64,000 bases of DNA from Halocatena halophila (lineage in GTDB: Archaea; Halobacteriota; Halobacteria; Halobacteriales; Haloarculaceae). The notes beneath the pieces are model-generated. The model saw nothing but the letters and a program-made list of their open reading frames with translations, was not told where the DNA came from and searched no databases. Below, in pieces: positions 25,225 to 32,907 of this stretch (position 1 is the stretch's first letter; the number at the start of each line of letters is the position of its first letter). The stretch is from the NCBI GenBank assembly GCA_027563145.1, contig CP071307.1, positions 682,001 through 746,000 on the forward strand, read 5' to 3'. Made by a program: the position numbers and the translations under genes.

Positions 25225-26622
25225 ATGCTAGATCCAGTCATTGCCAGTCGGTTACAGTTTGCCGTAACGACGATCGTTCACATCGTCTTTCCGGTGATCT
25301 CCATGGGTCTAGGGCCGTTTTTGATCTATTTCACCTGGAAATCGATTCGGAGTCAGTCGCCGGTGTACGAACAACTCCGACGGCTGTGGACGCGCGTGTT
25401 CGCGATCACCTTTGTGGTTGGAACGGTGACCGGGATCGTCCTTGAATTCGAGTTTGGAACGAATTTCGCGGCGTTTTCTTCGTTTGCCGGCGAACTGTTC
25501 GCTGGACCGCTGGCGTTTGAGGGGCTGATTGCGTTCATGCTCGAAGCCTCATTTCTCGGAATCTTCGTGTTCGGCCGTGACAGGGTGGGTGATCGGGCGT
25601 ATTTTCTGAGTTCGGTCGCAGTTGGACTTGGATCCTGGCTCTCTGCGGTCTGGATTCTCATCGCCAATTCCTGGATGCAAACCCCCCGTGGGTATGAAGT
25701 CGTCCAGACGGGTGGACAGGAAGTTATCAGACTTGTGGATCCGCTGGCGGCGTATCTGAATCCGCGGTTCGTCTGGATGTTCGTCCACATGCAGACCGGT
25801 GTGGTAGAGTCGGTCGCGTTGTTGCTCGCGGGGATTGCAGCGTATCAGCTCTCGAAGCGCGCGCGTGATGACTCAGGTGTTTTGCTCTGGCGTGCAACGC
25901 TGAAGGTCGCCCTTGTGGTGTTGCTCATCACCGCCCCCTTGCAGGTGATACAGGGAGATCTGTACGCACGACACGTCTATCACACCCAGCCCGAGAAGTT
26001 CGCCGCCATGGAGGCGATCTGGGAGACTGGACGATACGTCCCCGAATACATCGTGGCCTTTCCGACGAGCATTGAGGGATTGCACACGCCGGACGCTAAA
26101 CGGCTGTTCGGCCTGGGCATTCCTGGCGGTGCGTCGTGGCTGGCCAGCGGCGGCGATCCGCAGGCGGTTATTCGTGGCCTCAATTCGTTTCCAACACCCC
26201 ACCCACCGGTCGCGATCGTGTTCTGGGCGTTTCGGATCATGGTAGCGCTGGGTTTCTGGTTCGTCCTGCTCGCATTCTGGGGTGGAGTGCGACTCTGGCG
26301 AGGTGGCCTCTATCGGGACCGGCTACTGCTCGGTGCCCTCCAGGTGAGTGCACCGCTTGGTATCCTTGCGGTTGAACTCGGCTGGATCGTTACGGAGGTC
26401 GGCCGACAGCCGTGGGTAGTCCAGGGGCTGATGAAGACCCGTTCTGGGGTCTCACCAGGGCTCAGTTCGACAGAGGCGACGCTCACGGGATTTGTCCTTG
26501 GTTATCTGGCACTGCTCATCGTCTACACCGTCGTCATTCGACGAATCCTCGATACAGCCCCACCGAAGAGAGGCCCGGAGACGGACATTACTGGACAAAT
26601 GGAGGAGAGCAACGATGAGTAA
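25225..26622 (+). CDS. cydA: Cytochrome bd-type quinol oxidase subunit I
   Basis: About 465 residues, beginning MLDPVIASRLQFAVTTIVHI. It has roughly nine membrane spans, the N-terminal heme-ligand histidine in TTIVHIVFP, and the quinol/heme region VTEVGRQPWVVQGLMKTRSG (the GRQPW signature). The Q-loop is short, as in the cyanide-insensitive (CIO) subgroup. It oxidises quinol and reduces oxygen to water with high oxygen affinity, useful at low oxygen in brines. The ATG at 25225 fits the family; a TTG at 25165 would add 20 residues. cydB overlaps its 3' end. Confidence 0.93.
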   Translation: MLDPVIASRLQFAVTTIVHIVFPVISMGLGPFLIYFTWKSIRSQSPVYEQLRRLWTRVFAITFVVGTVTGIVLEFEFGTNFAAFSSFAGELFAGPLAFEGLIAFMLEASFLGIFVFGRDRVGDRAYFLSSVAVGLGSWLSAVWILIANSWMQTPRGYEVVQTGGQEVIRLVDPLAAYLNPRFVWMFVHMQTGVVESVALLLAGIAAYQLSKRARDDSGVLLWRATLKVALVVLLITAPLQVIQGDLYARHVYHTQPEKFAAMEAIWETGRYVPEYIVAFPTSIEGLHTPDAKRLFGLGIPGGASWLASGGDPQAVIRGLNSFPTPHPPVAIVFWAFRIMVALGFWFVLLAFWGGVRLWRGGLYRDRLLLGALQVSAPLGILAVELGWIVTEVGRQPWVVQGLMKTRSGVSPGLSSTEATLTGFVLGYLALLIVYTVVIRRILDTAPPKRGPETDITGQMEESNDE

Positions 26623-27610
26623 TGGATGGCTGGGAACCGAACCCTGGTTTGGTCTCCCGCTTGCTGATCTCTGGTTCATCCTGGTGTTTGTTCTGCTCGG
26701 GACATTTCTGTTACTTGATGGCTTTGATTTCGGCGTCGGCATGCTGTACGGCCTCCGTCGTGATGGGGCGGTTCGTGAACAGTTGCTCACAGCGGTGTCG
26801 CCGTTCTGGGATGCCAATGAGGTGTGGCTCGTCGTGTTCGGTGGTGCATTGTTCGCAGGCTTTCCGAGTGTGTATACGAATCTGTTCAGTCGGTATTATC
26901 TACTCATGTTTGGAGTGCTTTTGGCACTGATACTGCGGGGGCTCTCGACCGAACTCATTGAGGCACGATCTGGCACCCGATGGACTCGACTCTGGCAGGG
27001 TGCGTTCGTCGTCGGTTCGATTGCGAGCCCGCTATTGCTTGGCGTCTTCGCTGCAAACTGGCTGATCGGTGCACAACAACTTCAGTGGCTCCCAGGCCTC
27101 GTCGTCGGACTCACACTCTGTTTGCTCTGTCTGGTCGATGGTGTTGCGTATCTTGGATTCAAAGCACCGACGTTGCGACCGTCACTGGCCCGGTATGGAA
27201 GCCGTGCAATCGTCGGATACCTCGCTGGCGTCGTAATCACGCTGGGCTATCTCTATGTCGCCGTCACGCCGCTTTCTTCGGTCGTATTTTCGCCGATCGT
27301 CATCGGTCTGGTGGTTCTTTCGATTGCGTTCGCTGGCGTCTACGTCGTTGCACTCGGCCGCGAACAGTACCGAACAGCCTTTCTGTCGGTTGCTGGTCTC
27401 GTGTACGGTTTTGTCGGGGTCGTCGTCACCGTGATGCATCCCATGATCGACCGGGCGGTGGGTCTCACCGTCTCCGAGGCCGTCGTTTCTCCGCTTGCGC
27501 TGAATCTGTTAACGCTGGTAGCTGTGGTGACACTTCCATTCATCACCGTCTACTTCGTCGTGTTGTATTCCGTCTTTCGCGGTCCGGCCTCCTGTGGTGA
27601 GAGCTACTGA
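26615..27610 (+). CDS. cydB: Cytochrome bd-type quinol oxidase subunit II
   Basis: About 331 residues starting MSNGWLGTEPWFGLPLADLW. It has about eight spans and family motifs LLDGFDFGVGMLYGL and SPFWDANEVWLVVFGGALFA. It forms the bd-type oxidase with CydA in the membrane. The ATG lies eight bases inside cydA (translational coupling). The C-terminus ends RGPASCGESY. No cydX-like small subunit was recognised after it. Confidence 0.93.
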   Translation: MSNGWLGTEPWFGLPLADLWFILVFVLLGTFLLLDGFDFGVGMLYGLRRDGAVREQLLTAVSPFWDANEVWLVVFGGALFAGFPSVYTNLFSRYYLLMFGVLLALILRGLSTELIEARSGTRWTRLWQGAFVVGSIASPLLLGVFAANWLIGAQQLQWLPGLVVGLTLCLLCLVDGVAYLGFKAPTLRPSLARYGSRAIVGYLAGVVITLGYLYVAVTPLSSVVFSPIVIGLVVLSIAFAGVYVVALGREQYRTAFLSVAGLVYGFVGVVVTVMHPMIDRAVGLTVSEAVVSPLALNLLTLVAVVTLPFITVYFVVLYSVFRGPASCGESY

Positions 27611-27720
27611 CTGTCCTTTGGTGAACCCTCAACAGATTCTGTACCGATGGTTTGTCCAGTTCAGCGTGGTATATGGCCCGTGTACTCAAGTGCGTAGTAG
27701 CCGAACGAATACGATGTGTT

Positions 27721-27996
27721 ATGACGGAACAATGGGACGAGGTAAGCTTTGTTCTCGCATCGACGTATCGGGTGGACGTCTTGCGAAGACTCGCAGACGG
27801 CTCTACGACACCCTCTCAGTTGGCATCCGAATCGGATCTGTCGATCTCACACGTTTCACGCGCCTTACGGGAACTCCGCGACGAATCGCTCGTCGAACTA
27901 CTCGTCCCCGAGGATCGAAAGAAAGGCCGTATCTACGGTATTACTGACAACGGCGAAACAGTCTGGGAACTGATCGACGAACAGGATCTGGCCTGA
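27721..27996 (+). CDS. Small winged-helix transcriptional regulator
   Basis: A 91-residue protein, one winged-helix domain: FVLASTYRVDVLRRLADGST, SQLASESDLSISHVSRALRE, then a wing with RKKGRIYGITDNGETVWELI. It resembles ArsR/MarR-type single-domain haloarchaeal regulators. It begins 110 bp after cydB on the same strand and could control it or the next gene. No ligand-binding cysteines are visible. The ATG at 27721 follows a TATA-poor region, so its own promoter is unclear. Confidence 0.85.
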   Translation: MTEQWDEVSFVLASTYRVDVLRRLADGSTTPSQLASESDLSISHVSRALRELRDESLVELLVPEDRKKGRIYGITDNGETVWELIDEQDLA

Positions 27997-28209
27997 TCTA
28001 TCTTCAATAGTTGTTGGATTATCCCGTTCAGCAATTTTTGGCAACGATTTCATATGAATTATTTTTCGTATAAATAAAATCTATAAATAATAGCAAATAT
28101 ATCTGGTTATAAGTGGTTATGCATCACATATTCACGTTATCGTTGATAATTCTTGCCAGCTGTCAGTGGTTTACCCATACATACAAGAGGGTTGGCCTGA
28201 GAATGAATT
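27997..28209. other. AT-rich intergenic region
   Basis: About 210 bp, markedly AT-rich (for example 28045-28110), between the wHTH gene and the ParB-like gene. Several TATA-like stretches (cgtataaataaaatc near 28070) could serve as promoters for the downstream gene. No gene or RNA is recognised. Confidence 0.5.
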
Positions 28210-28226
28210 CTAACGGTGAACGTTAG
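28210..28226. promoter_or_regulatory. Palindrome touching the ATG of the ParB-like gene
   Basis: CTAACG at 28210-28215 and CGTTAG at 28221-28226 form a 6-bp inverted repeat with a 5-bp spacer, ending at the base before ATG 28227. Such a site could be an operator or a small RNA hairpin hiding the start. There is no Shine-Dalgarno-like sequence here. Confidence 0.4.
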
Positions 28227-28922
28227 ATGGGCAATCCATTTATTGATGATTTGAATGACACATTCCGAGGGGTACGTGTCCGAGTTACGACGGACCACCA
28301 CATGTACGAGGGATGGGGTGGTCGGTGGAACTACAGCGACCAGGCGTTTCTGGTGTACGATGCAGAACGCGACGATGGCGAGCGCTTTGGGGCCGTAACG
28401 GTATCAACGCCGGAGTCAGTCGAACGGCTTGATGAGCGACTCTCGATCGAAGAAGTGCCACTCTCAACGGTTGCTCCGTCTCCGTACAGCGTCCGAGCGA
28501 CTGACGACGTTGATCATGCCGAGTTCGTAAAGCTCACGCGCGAGCGTGGCCATCTGTTGACCTATCCAACGGTTCGTCCGGTGTCGGCTTCAGATTACGA
28601 CTATGAGATCGTTGGGGGCCACCGTCGATACCACGCGGCGCGCAAGGCCGACCTGTCGACGATAGCCGTTGAGATCGTCGAACTCTCCGACTGGGAGGCT
28701 GTAGTCTGGTTCGTTGATGAACACATCCCCGTTCAGGGGGGATCCGAATCGGATATGTACACTCAGTGTGAGATCAATCGAGCGATCGATCGGCTGCGCA
28801 CTGAGTGGCCAGACGAACGACTCCGATCGCTTTCTGTCCTTGAACCGTATCTCTCGGACGCGCTTTCCCGGACACGACGCGAAGCACTCCGTTCTGGCCA
28901 TGCGACAAACGGCTGTCCATAA
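28227..28922 (+). CDS. Orphan ParB-N/sulfiredoxin-like domain protein
   Basis: A 231-residue protein. Residues about 75-170 carry a ParB-type domain: SIEEVPLSTVAPSPYSVRAT, then YEIVGGHRRYHAARKADLST, the GHRR-xxAA motif that in ParB proteins binds CTP. The HTH and dimer domains of a true ParB are not evident; the C-terminus is a helical stretch (CEINRAIDRLRTEWPDERLR). The first 70 residues (HHMYEGWGGRWNYSDQAFLV) look like a separate beta-rich domain. It is not next to a ParA gene. It might bind DNA or a nucleotide; no specific role can be given. Confidence 0.72.
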   Translation: MGNPFIDDLNDTFRGVRVRVTTDHHMYEGWGGRWNYSDQAFLVYDAERDDGERFGAVTVSTPESVERLDERLSIEEVPLSTVAPSPYSVRATDDVDHAEFVKLTRERGHLLTYPTVRPVSASDYDYEIVGGHRRYHAARKADLSTIAVEIVELSDWEAVVWFVDEHIPVQGGSESDMYTQCEINRAIDRLRTEWPDERLRSLSVLEPYLSDALSRTRREALRSGHATNGCP

Positions 28923-29014
28923 CCCTCGTCGATCCGGTGTGTGCTGTGGTCACAGCCCATCTACAGGATTCCAATAGCGAACGGATATATTCGTCCATTT
29001 TCTAGTGTGGCTAC

Positions 29015-29680
29015 ATGCAATCGAACGCAGAGAGCGACGCGACTACCGATGATTTCAGCAGCGAAGCAGTGATCGAGGCCATCCACACCCGCCGTTCTGG
29101 CCACAACTTTGATCCAGAATCAAACGTCGATGATGAAACTCTTGAGGCTATCATCGAGGACGCCACACTTGCGCCATCGGCGTACAATCTCCAACCGTGG
29201 GAGTTTCTTTGTGTCCAGGACGAGGAGTTGCTCGATTCTGTCGTCGAACTCGCCTACGGACAGGAACACATCCGGGATGCTGGAACGGCCATCTTCGTGC
29301 TCGGTCACACGGAGGCATTGACCGCCGATACCGTCTTCGAACAGTGGGTTGAGGCAGGTCATATGGACGAGGAGACTGCAGCCGAGACGAAGGCACAATC
29401 TGTCGGGATGTACGATGACGAACAGATGGGCCGCGATTATGCGATTCGAAACGCATCGTTGGCTGCCCAGAATCTCCTTCTTTCTGCACACGCTCGTGGG
29501 CTCTCTGCCACACCGATGATCGGATTCGATCCCGAGGGCATCTGTGAGCTCCTCTCGGTTCCAGATTCGATGGTGCCAGTGATGCTCATTGCGCTGGGTC
29601 CAAGTGGCGGTGACGAGCCCGACCGACTCCCACGACGTGACGTTGCCACCGTACTTCACCGCGACGGGTTCGAGGAGTAA
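29015..29680 (+). CDS. Nitroreductase family FMN oxidoreductase
   Basis: A 221-residue FMN enzyme. AIHTRRSGHNFDPE is the N-terminal FMN-phosphate site, APSAYNLQPWEFLCVQD the second, and ARGLSATPMIGFDPEGICEL plus IALGPSGGDEPDRLPRRDV the C-terminal signature. It reduces quinones, nitro compounds or flavins with NAD(P)H. Length is normal. It is convergent with the symporter gene (18 bp between ends). Confidence 0.92.
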   Translation: MQSNAESDATTDDFSSEAVIEAIHTRRSGHNFDPESNVDDETLEAIIEDATLAPSAYNLQPWEFLCVQDEELLDSVVELAYGQEHIRDAGTAIFVLGHTEALTADTVFEQWVEAGHMDEETAAETKAQSVGMYDDEQMGRDYAIRNASLAAQNLLLSAHARGLSATPMIGFDPEGICELLSVPDSMVPVMLIALGPSGGDEPDRLPRRDVATVLHRDGFEE

Positions 29681-29698
29681 GGAGCTACATCTAGTCGT

Positions 29699-31864
29699 TC
29701 ACAGGCTCCGCTGGGTTCCACGAACCGAGTCGATTGCGATCAGTTCGCCGTTTCGTTCGACGAGCCAGTAGAGCTTGTAGCCACCAGTCTGGCGCTTGAT
29801 CTCGATTTCGGGCGTATCCAACAGCACCGTCTTTCTCATTGCCCACCGGAATGTGGCGTCTTTCGCGATTTCTGTGGCACGATTGTCAGTGATCGATGGA
29901 CGCATCACTACTACCTCGTCGACCGATTCCGTGGTAAATTCGGGGACGCTGTCCGCACGGAGTGGGATCGAGCGGACAGTATCGACGGCGACGATGCGCT
30001 CGTTCTGCGCACTCGAGCCCACAGGCCGTTCGATGGTCGTCGTCACGTCAAAACACTGGTGAGGATAGGCGACCGCGATAACGGGCTCGTCGGGCGAATC
30101 TTTCACCGCTGTCCGGGATATCGACGGTTCGACGATCCCGAGCGAACGCGAGGTCGTCTCGATTTGCTCGAGCACTGAACGCTGTACATTGCTGTCGAGT
30201 CGCGTGAGCACTGATTGTTGGATGCGATCGGTGGTGGTGGCAATCGTCGAGTGGGCCTGCCCCGATTGGGCCACGATACCACCGTCTGGGGCAAACTCCT
30301 CGGCCCGGTCGTCTTCGAGCACCGCAGAGAGTGGTTTATCGAACAACTCGAACGAACGATCGACTCCCTCAGGAGGGTCGGTGAGCAACGAAACCAGGAT
30401 CAATACACAAACCGAGAGCACGAACGCCGGGAACAGGCCATACACCGTCACAAGCCCGTACCAGAAGCCAGCGGATTCGGATGGCATTGCGTTGAACCAG
30501 CCAAGAAGGGTAGGAAGCTGTGTCCAGACGACCATCGTCACCGCACCGGTGATCATGCTGGCGACGGCTCCCTCGGCAGTGGTTCGTTTCCACCAGAGGG
30601 CTGCGATCACCGTCGGCCCGATCGCAGCTCCGAGTCCGCCCCAGGCGTAATCGAGCACGAGCGTGTAGATCGATGTGTTCCTGGCAAAGTAGGCAAAGGC
30701 GATCGAGGCGATACCAATCCCGAGTGTGGCCAGGCGGGCGTATCGAACGAGCTGTGCTTCAGTCGCATCCTCATTTACGAACCCGTGATAGACATCCTCA
30801 ATGGCTGCACTCGTCGCGACAAGCAACTGTGAATCCGCACTCGACATCATCGCCGCCAGTGCCGCTGCGAGGATGATTCCGGCGATGACGCTGGGGAACA
30901 GCTCCAGTGTCAGCATTGGCATCACAGCATCCCCGTTTTCGATCGCGCCGCCACCGAACTGAACGATCGCGTAGAGCCCCACGAGCGCGGCCCCAATGTA
31001 GGCGACGAACATGAACAGCTGGGCGACCAGTGCGGCGGTTCGAACGTTTTTCACCCTGTCGATTCCCATAAACCGGACCATAATATGTGGGTTTCCGGGG
31101 ACGCCGAGTCCGATCGCCGCATAGCCGATAATTCCGAACACGGCCGCCCATCCGGTTGTGCCCCCGGTGATGCTCACCGTCGCATCGCCGGCGGTTGCGA
31201 GTTCATCGAACGGCAGCCCGAACTGCTGGAAGGCAATGATCGGGAGCGCGATGAACGCTAGTAGAATAATTGCTCCCTGGACGTAATCGGACCAGGCGAC
31301 CGCGAAATATCCGCCGAGGAAGGTGTATCCAAGCACGATGGTACCGCCGATCAGTATGCCGATCCAGGGTGCCATTCCAGTGAGAATCTCTAGAAGTTCG
31401 CCCGCTGCCACGATCTGTGCGCCGACGTATCCCCCCTCGAAAATAAGCAATACGAGCGCGCTCGTTGCCTTGACACGCCCGGTGTCATCACCCAGACGAT
31501 GTTCGAAAAACGTTGGCAGCGTCACTGCCCTGACAATCTCCGAGTATTTTCGGAGCCGTTTTGCAATGCCGGCCCACGAGAACAGATCCGCAGGTATCAT
31601 TCCCAGCCCGTTCAAAAATGCCATAATCCCCGAACTGTACGCATCGGAGGGCACACCGAGTGTCAACCAGCCACTCATCTCGGAGGCTCGCTCTGAAAAT
31701 CCCGTGACGACGGGCCCGATCTGCCGACCACCAACAACGTAGTCGCCAACAGTGTCCATAAACCGTGTGGCGTACAACCCAACGCCCAGCAACACCAGCA
31801 GATACGCTCCGAACGTTATCAGCACCCAGTTGCTCGCACCGCCGGCGATCGCACTACTCGCCAT
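29699..31864 (-). CDS. Sodium:solute symporter (SSS/PutP-type) with long C-terminal extension
   Basis: A 721-residue transporter. About 13 spans occupy residues 10-500, with SSS signatures GGRQIGPVVTGFSERASEMS, GFLGGYFAVAWSDYVQGAII-like text and a DYAWGGLGAAIGPTVIAALW segment. The substrate is probably an amino acid such as proline. The remaining ~220 residues form a soluble acidic tail with possible beta structure (EPVIAVAYPHQCFDVTTTIE), about 200 residues longer than plain PutP. A 48-residue membrane protein is encoded directly upstream and overlaps its start. Confidence 0.88.
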   Translation of the reverse strand: MASSAIAGGASNWVLITFGAYLLVLLGVGLYATRFMDTVGDYVVGGRQIGPVVTGFSERASEMSGWLTLGVPSDAYSSGIMAFLNGLGMIPADLFSWAGIAKRLRKYSEIVRAVTLPTFFEHRLGDDTGRVKATSALVLLIFEGGYVGAQIVAAGELLEILTGMAPWIGILIGGTIVLGYTFLGGYFAVAWSDYVQGAIILLAFIALPIIAFQQFGLPFDELATAGDATVSITGGTTGWAAVFGIIGYAAIGLGVPGNPHIMVRFMGIDRVKNVRTAALVAQLFMFVAYIGAALVGLYAIVQFGGGAIENGDAVMPMLTLELFPSVIAGIILAAALAAMMSSADSQLLVATSAAIEDVYHGFVNEDATEAQLVRYARLATLGIGIASIAFAYFARNTSIYTLVLDYAWGGLGAAIGPTVIAALWWKRTTAEGAVASMITGAVTMVVWTQLPTLLGWFNAMPSESAGFWYGLVTVYGLFPAFVLSVCVLILVSLLTDPPEGVDRSFELFDKPLSAVLEDDRAEEFAPDGGIVAQSGQAHSTIATTTDRIQQSVLTRLDSNVQRSVLEQIETTSRSLGIVEPSISRTAVKDSPDEPVIAVAYPHQCFDVTTTIERPVGSSAQNERIVAVDTVRSIPLRADSVPEFTTESVDEVVVMRPSITDNRATEIAKDATFRWAMRKTVLLDTPEIEIKRQTGGYKLYWLVERNGELIAIDSVRGTQRSL

Positions 31865-32000
31865 TTATTTCCTCCGAGTACGAGGAGCGAAGCGTTCGTT
31901 CGCGTCGTCCCTCAAGCACGTAGTAGCCGAGCAACAACACGAAGTAGACGGCGTACGGACCGACCAGGCCGATCCAATCCAGTGTTGACAGTGCGGACAT
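31854..32000 (-). CDS. Small one-span accessory protein of the symporter
   Basis: The minus strand from ATG 32000 encodes 48 residues: a short start (MSALSTLDWIGL), one hydrophobic span (GPYAVYFVLLLGYYVL) and a basic then acidic tail (EGRRERTLRSSYSEEINGE). Its stop overlaps the symporter ATG at 31864, so the two are translationally coupled. Small membrane partners of similar size precede SSS transporters in several lineages. Function is inferred from this arrangement only. Confidence 0.75.
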   Translation of the reverse strand: MSALSTLDWIGLVGPYAVYFVLLLGYYVLEGRRERTLRSSYSEEINGE

Positions 32001-32222
32001 ATCCAGTAGAGAGTATTAATTGAACGAAATAAATCTATGGGTGGGTCGCTATCGGTGTCTGCTCTGTCTGTGAACGGAGTAATATTGGAAGATTACTGCA
32101 TAAATTAAAATTTAATCGGGAAACAGAACCCATATGATGTCACAGTATATGAACGTCTATATAATTCACATAGTAGCAGTTTTTCGGAACGCGCCCAACG
32201 AAAGGGTGAGACGAATATTTCA

Positions 32223-32654
32223 ATGCAATCAGAAAATACTCCTGCTTCGGGCGATCGTTCGGCTGCTCATCGATCGTACCCACTTGGTGTTTCGATCGTC
32301 GTCGATTCAGAGGCTCCGGCTGCCGACCGGTATCAGTTCGTGGCACCGGAACACGTTGGGAGGTCCTGGCCAACGGCAATGCCGGCCGAACTGTACGCGG
32401 ACGTGTATTTCGATACGAACGGGTTCGTTGAGGCAGAAACTGGGAGCAGAGGCGTTCCGCCAGAGGTTATCCAGGCCGGTCGAGATACCCTCGCGGCGTA
32501 TTTTTTGACGCATGAAGCTCTCGATAGAAACTGGGTGGCGTCGTATTTCGGAAAATCCCCCGAGGCAATTGATCGATATATTGAAGCCGTCCAGCAACGA
32601 GCCACGGAGATCCGCACACGGATCGAAACACACGGGGCTTCCCAAACGGAGTAG
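32223..32654 (+). CDS. Haloarchaeal protein of unknown function, 143 aa
   Basis: The frame from 32223 starts MQSENTPASGDRSAAHRSYP and has the acidic, Ala-rich composition of a halophile protein. The first half is rich in beta-type sequence (GVSIVVDSEAPAADRYQFVA). The second half is helical, and LDRNWVASYFGKSPEAIDRY could be a helix-turn-helix. I recognise no family. An AT-rich region of about 220 bp, including a TTAAAATTTAAT stretch near 32105, lies upstream as a possible promoter. Confidence 0.65.
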   Translation: MQSENTPASGDRSAAHRSYPLGVSIVVDSEAPAADRYQFVAPEHVGRSWPTAMPAELYADVYFDTNGFVEAETGSRGVPPEVIQAGRDTLAAYFLTHEALDRNWVASYFGKSPEAIDRYIEAVQQRATEIRTRIETHGASQTE

Positions 32655-32907
32655 TTCCAACGCCAGTCCGCTCAGAAGTGATCTCACCGAAGAGCTCTCT
32701 TTTATCCTCTCGCGATGGCCTACGACACGCAACGGACGTTCACTCAAGCATCAGATCGGGACCGCCGACCGTCACGACTTGGCCACTAGCCTCTCCCCCG
32801 ACCACTATGGAGCGCTACGTTGAGAATATAGTGGACAATAACCAATGCAATACTATCAATATCCTATTAGAAAGAATTAATCTAACAACAAATTGAGTAA
32901 CGGTTGC

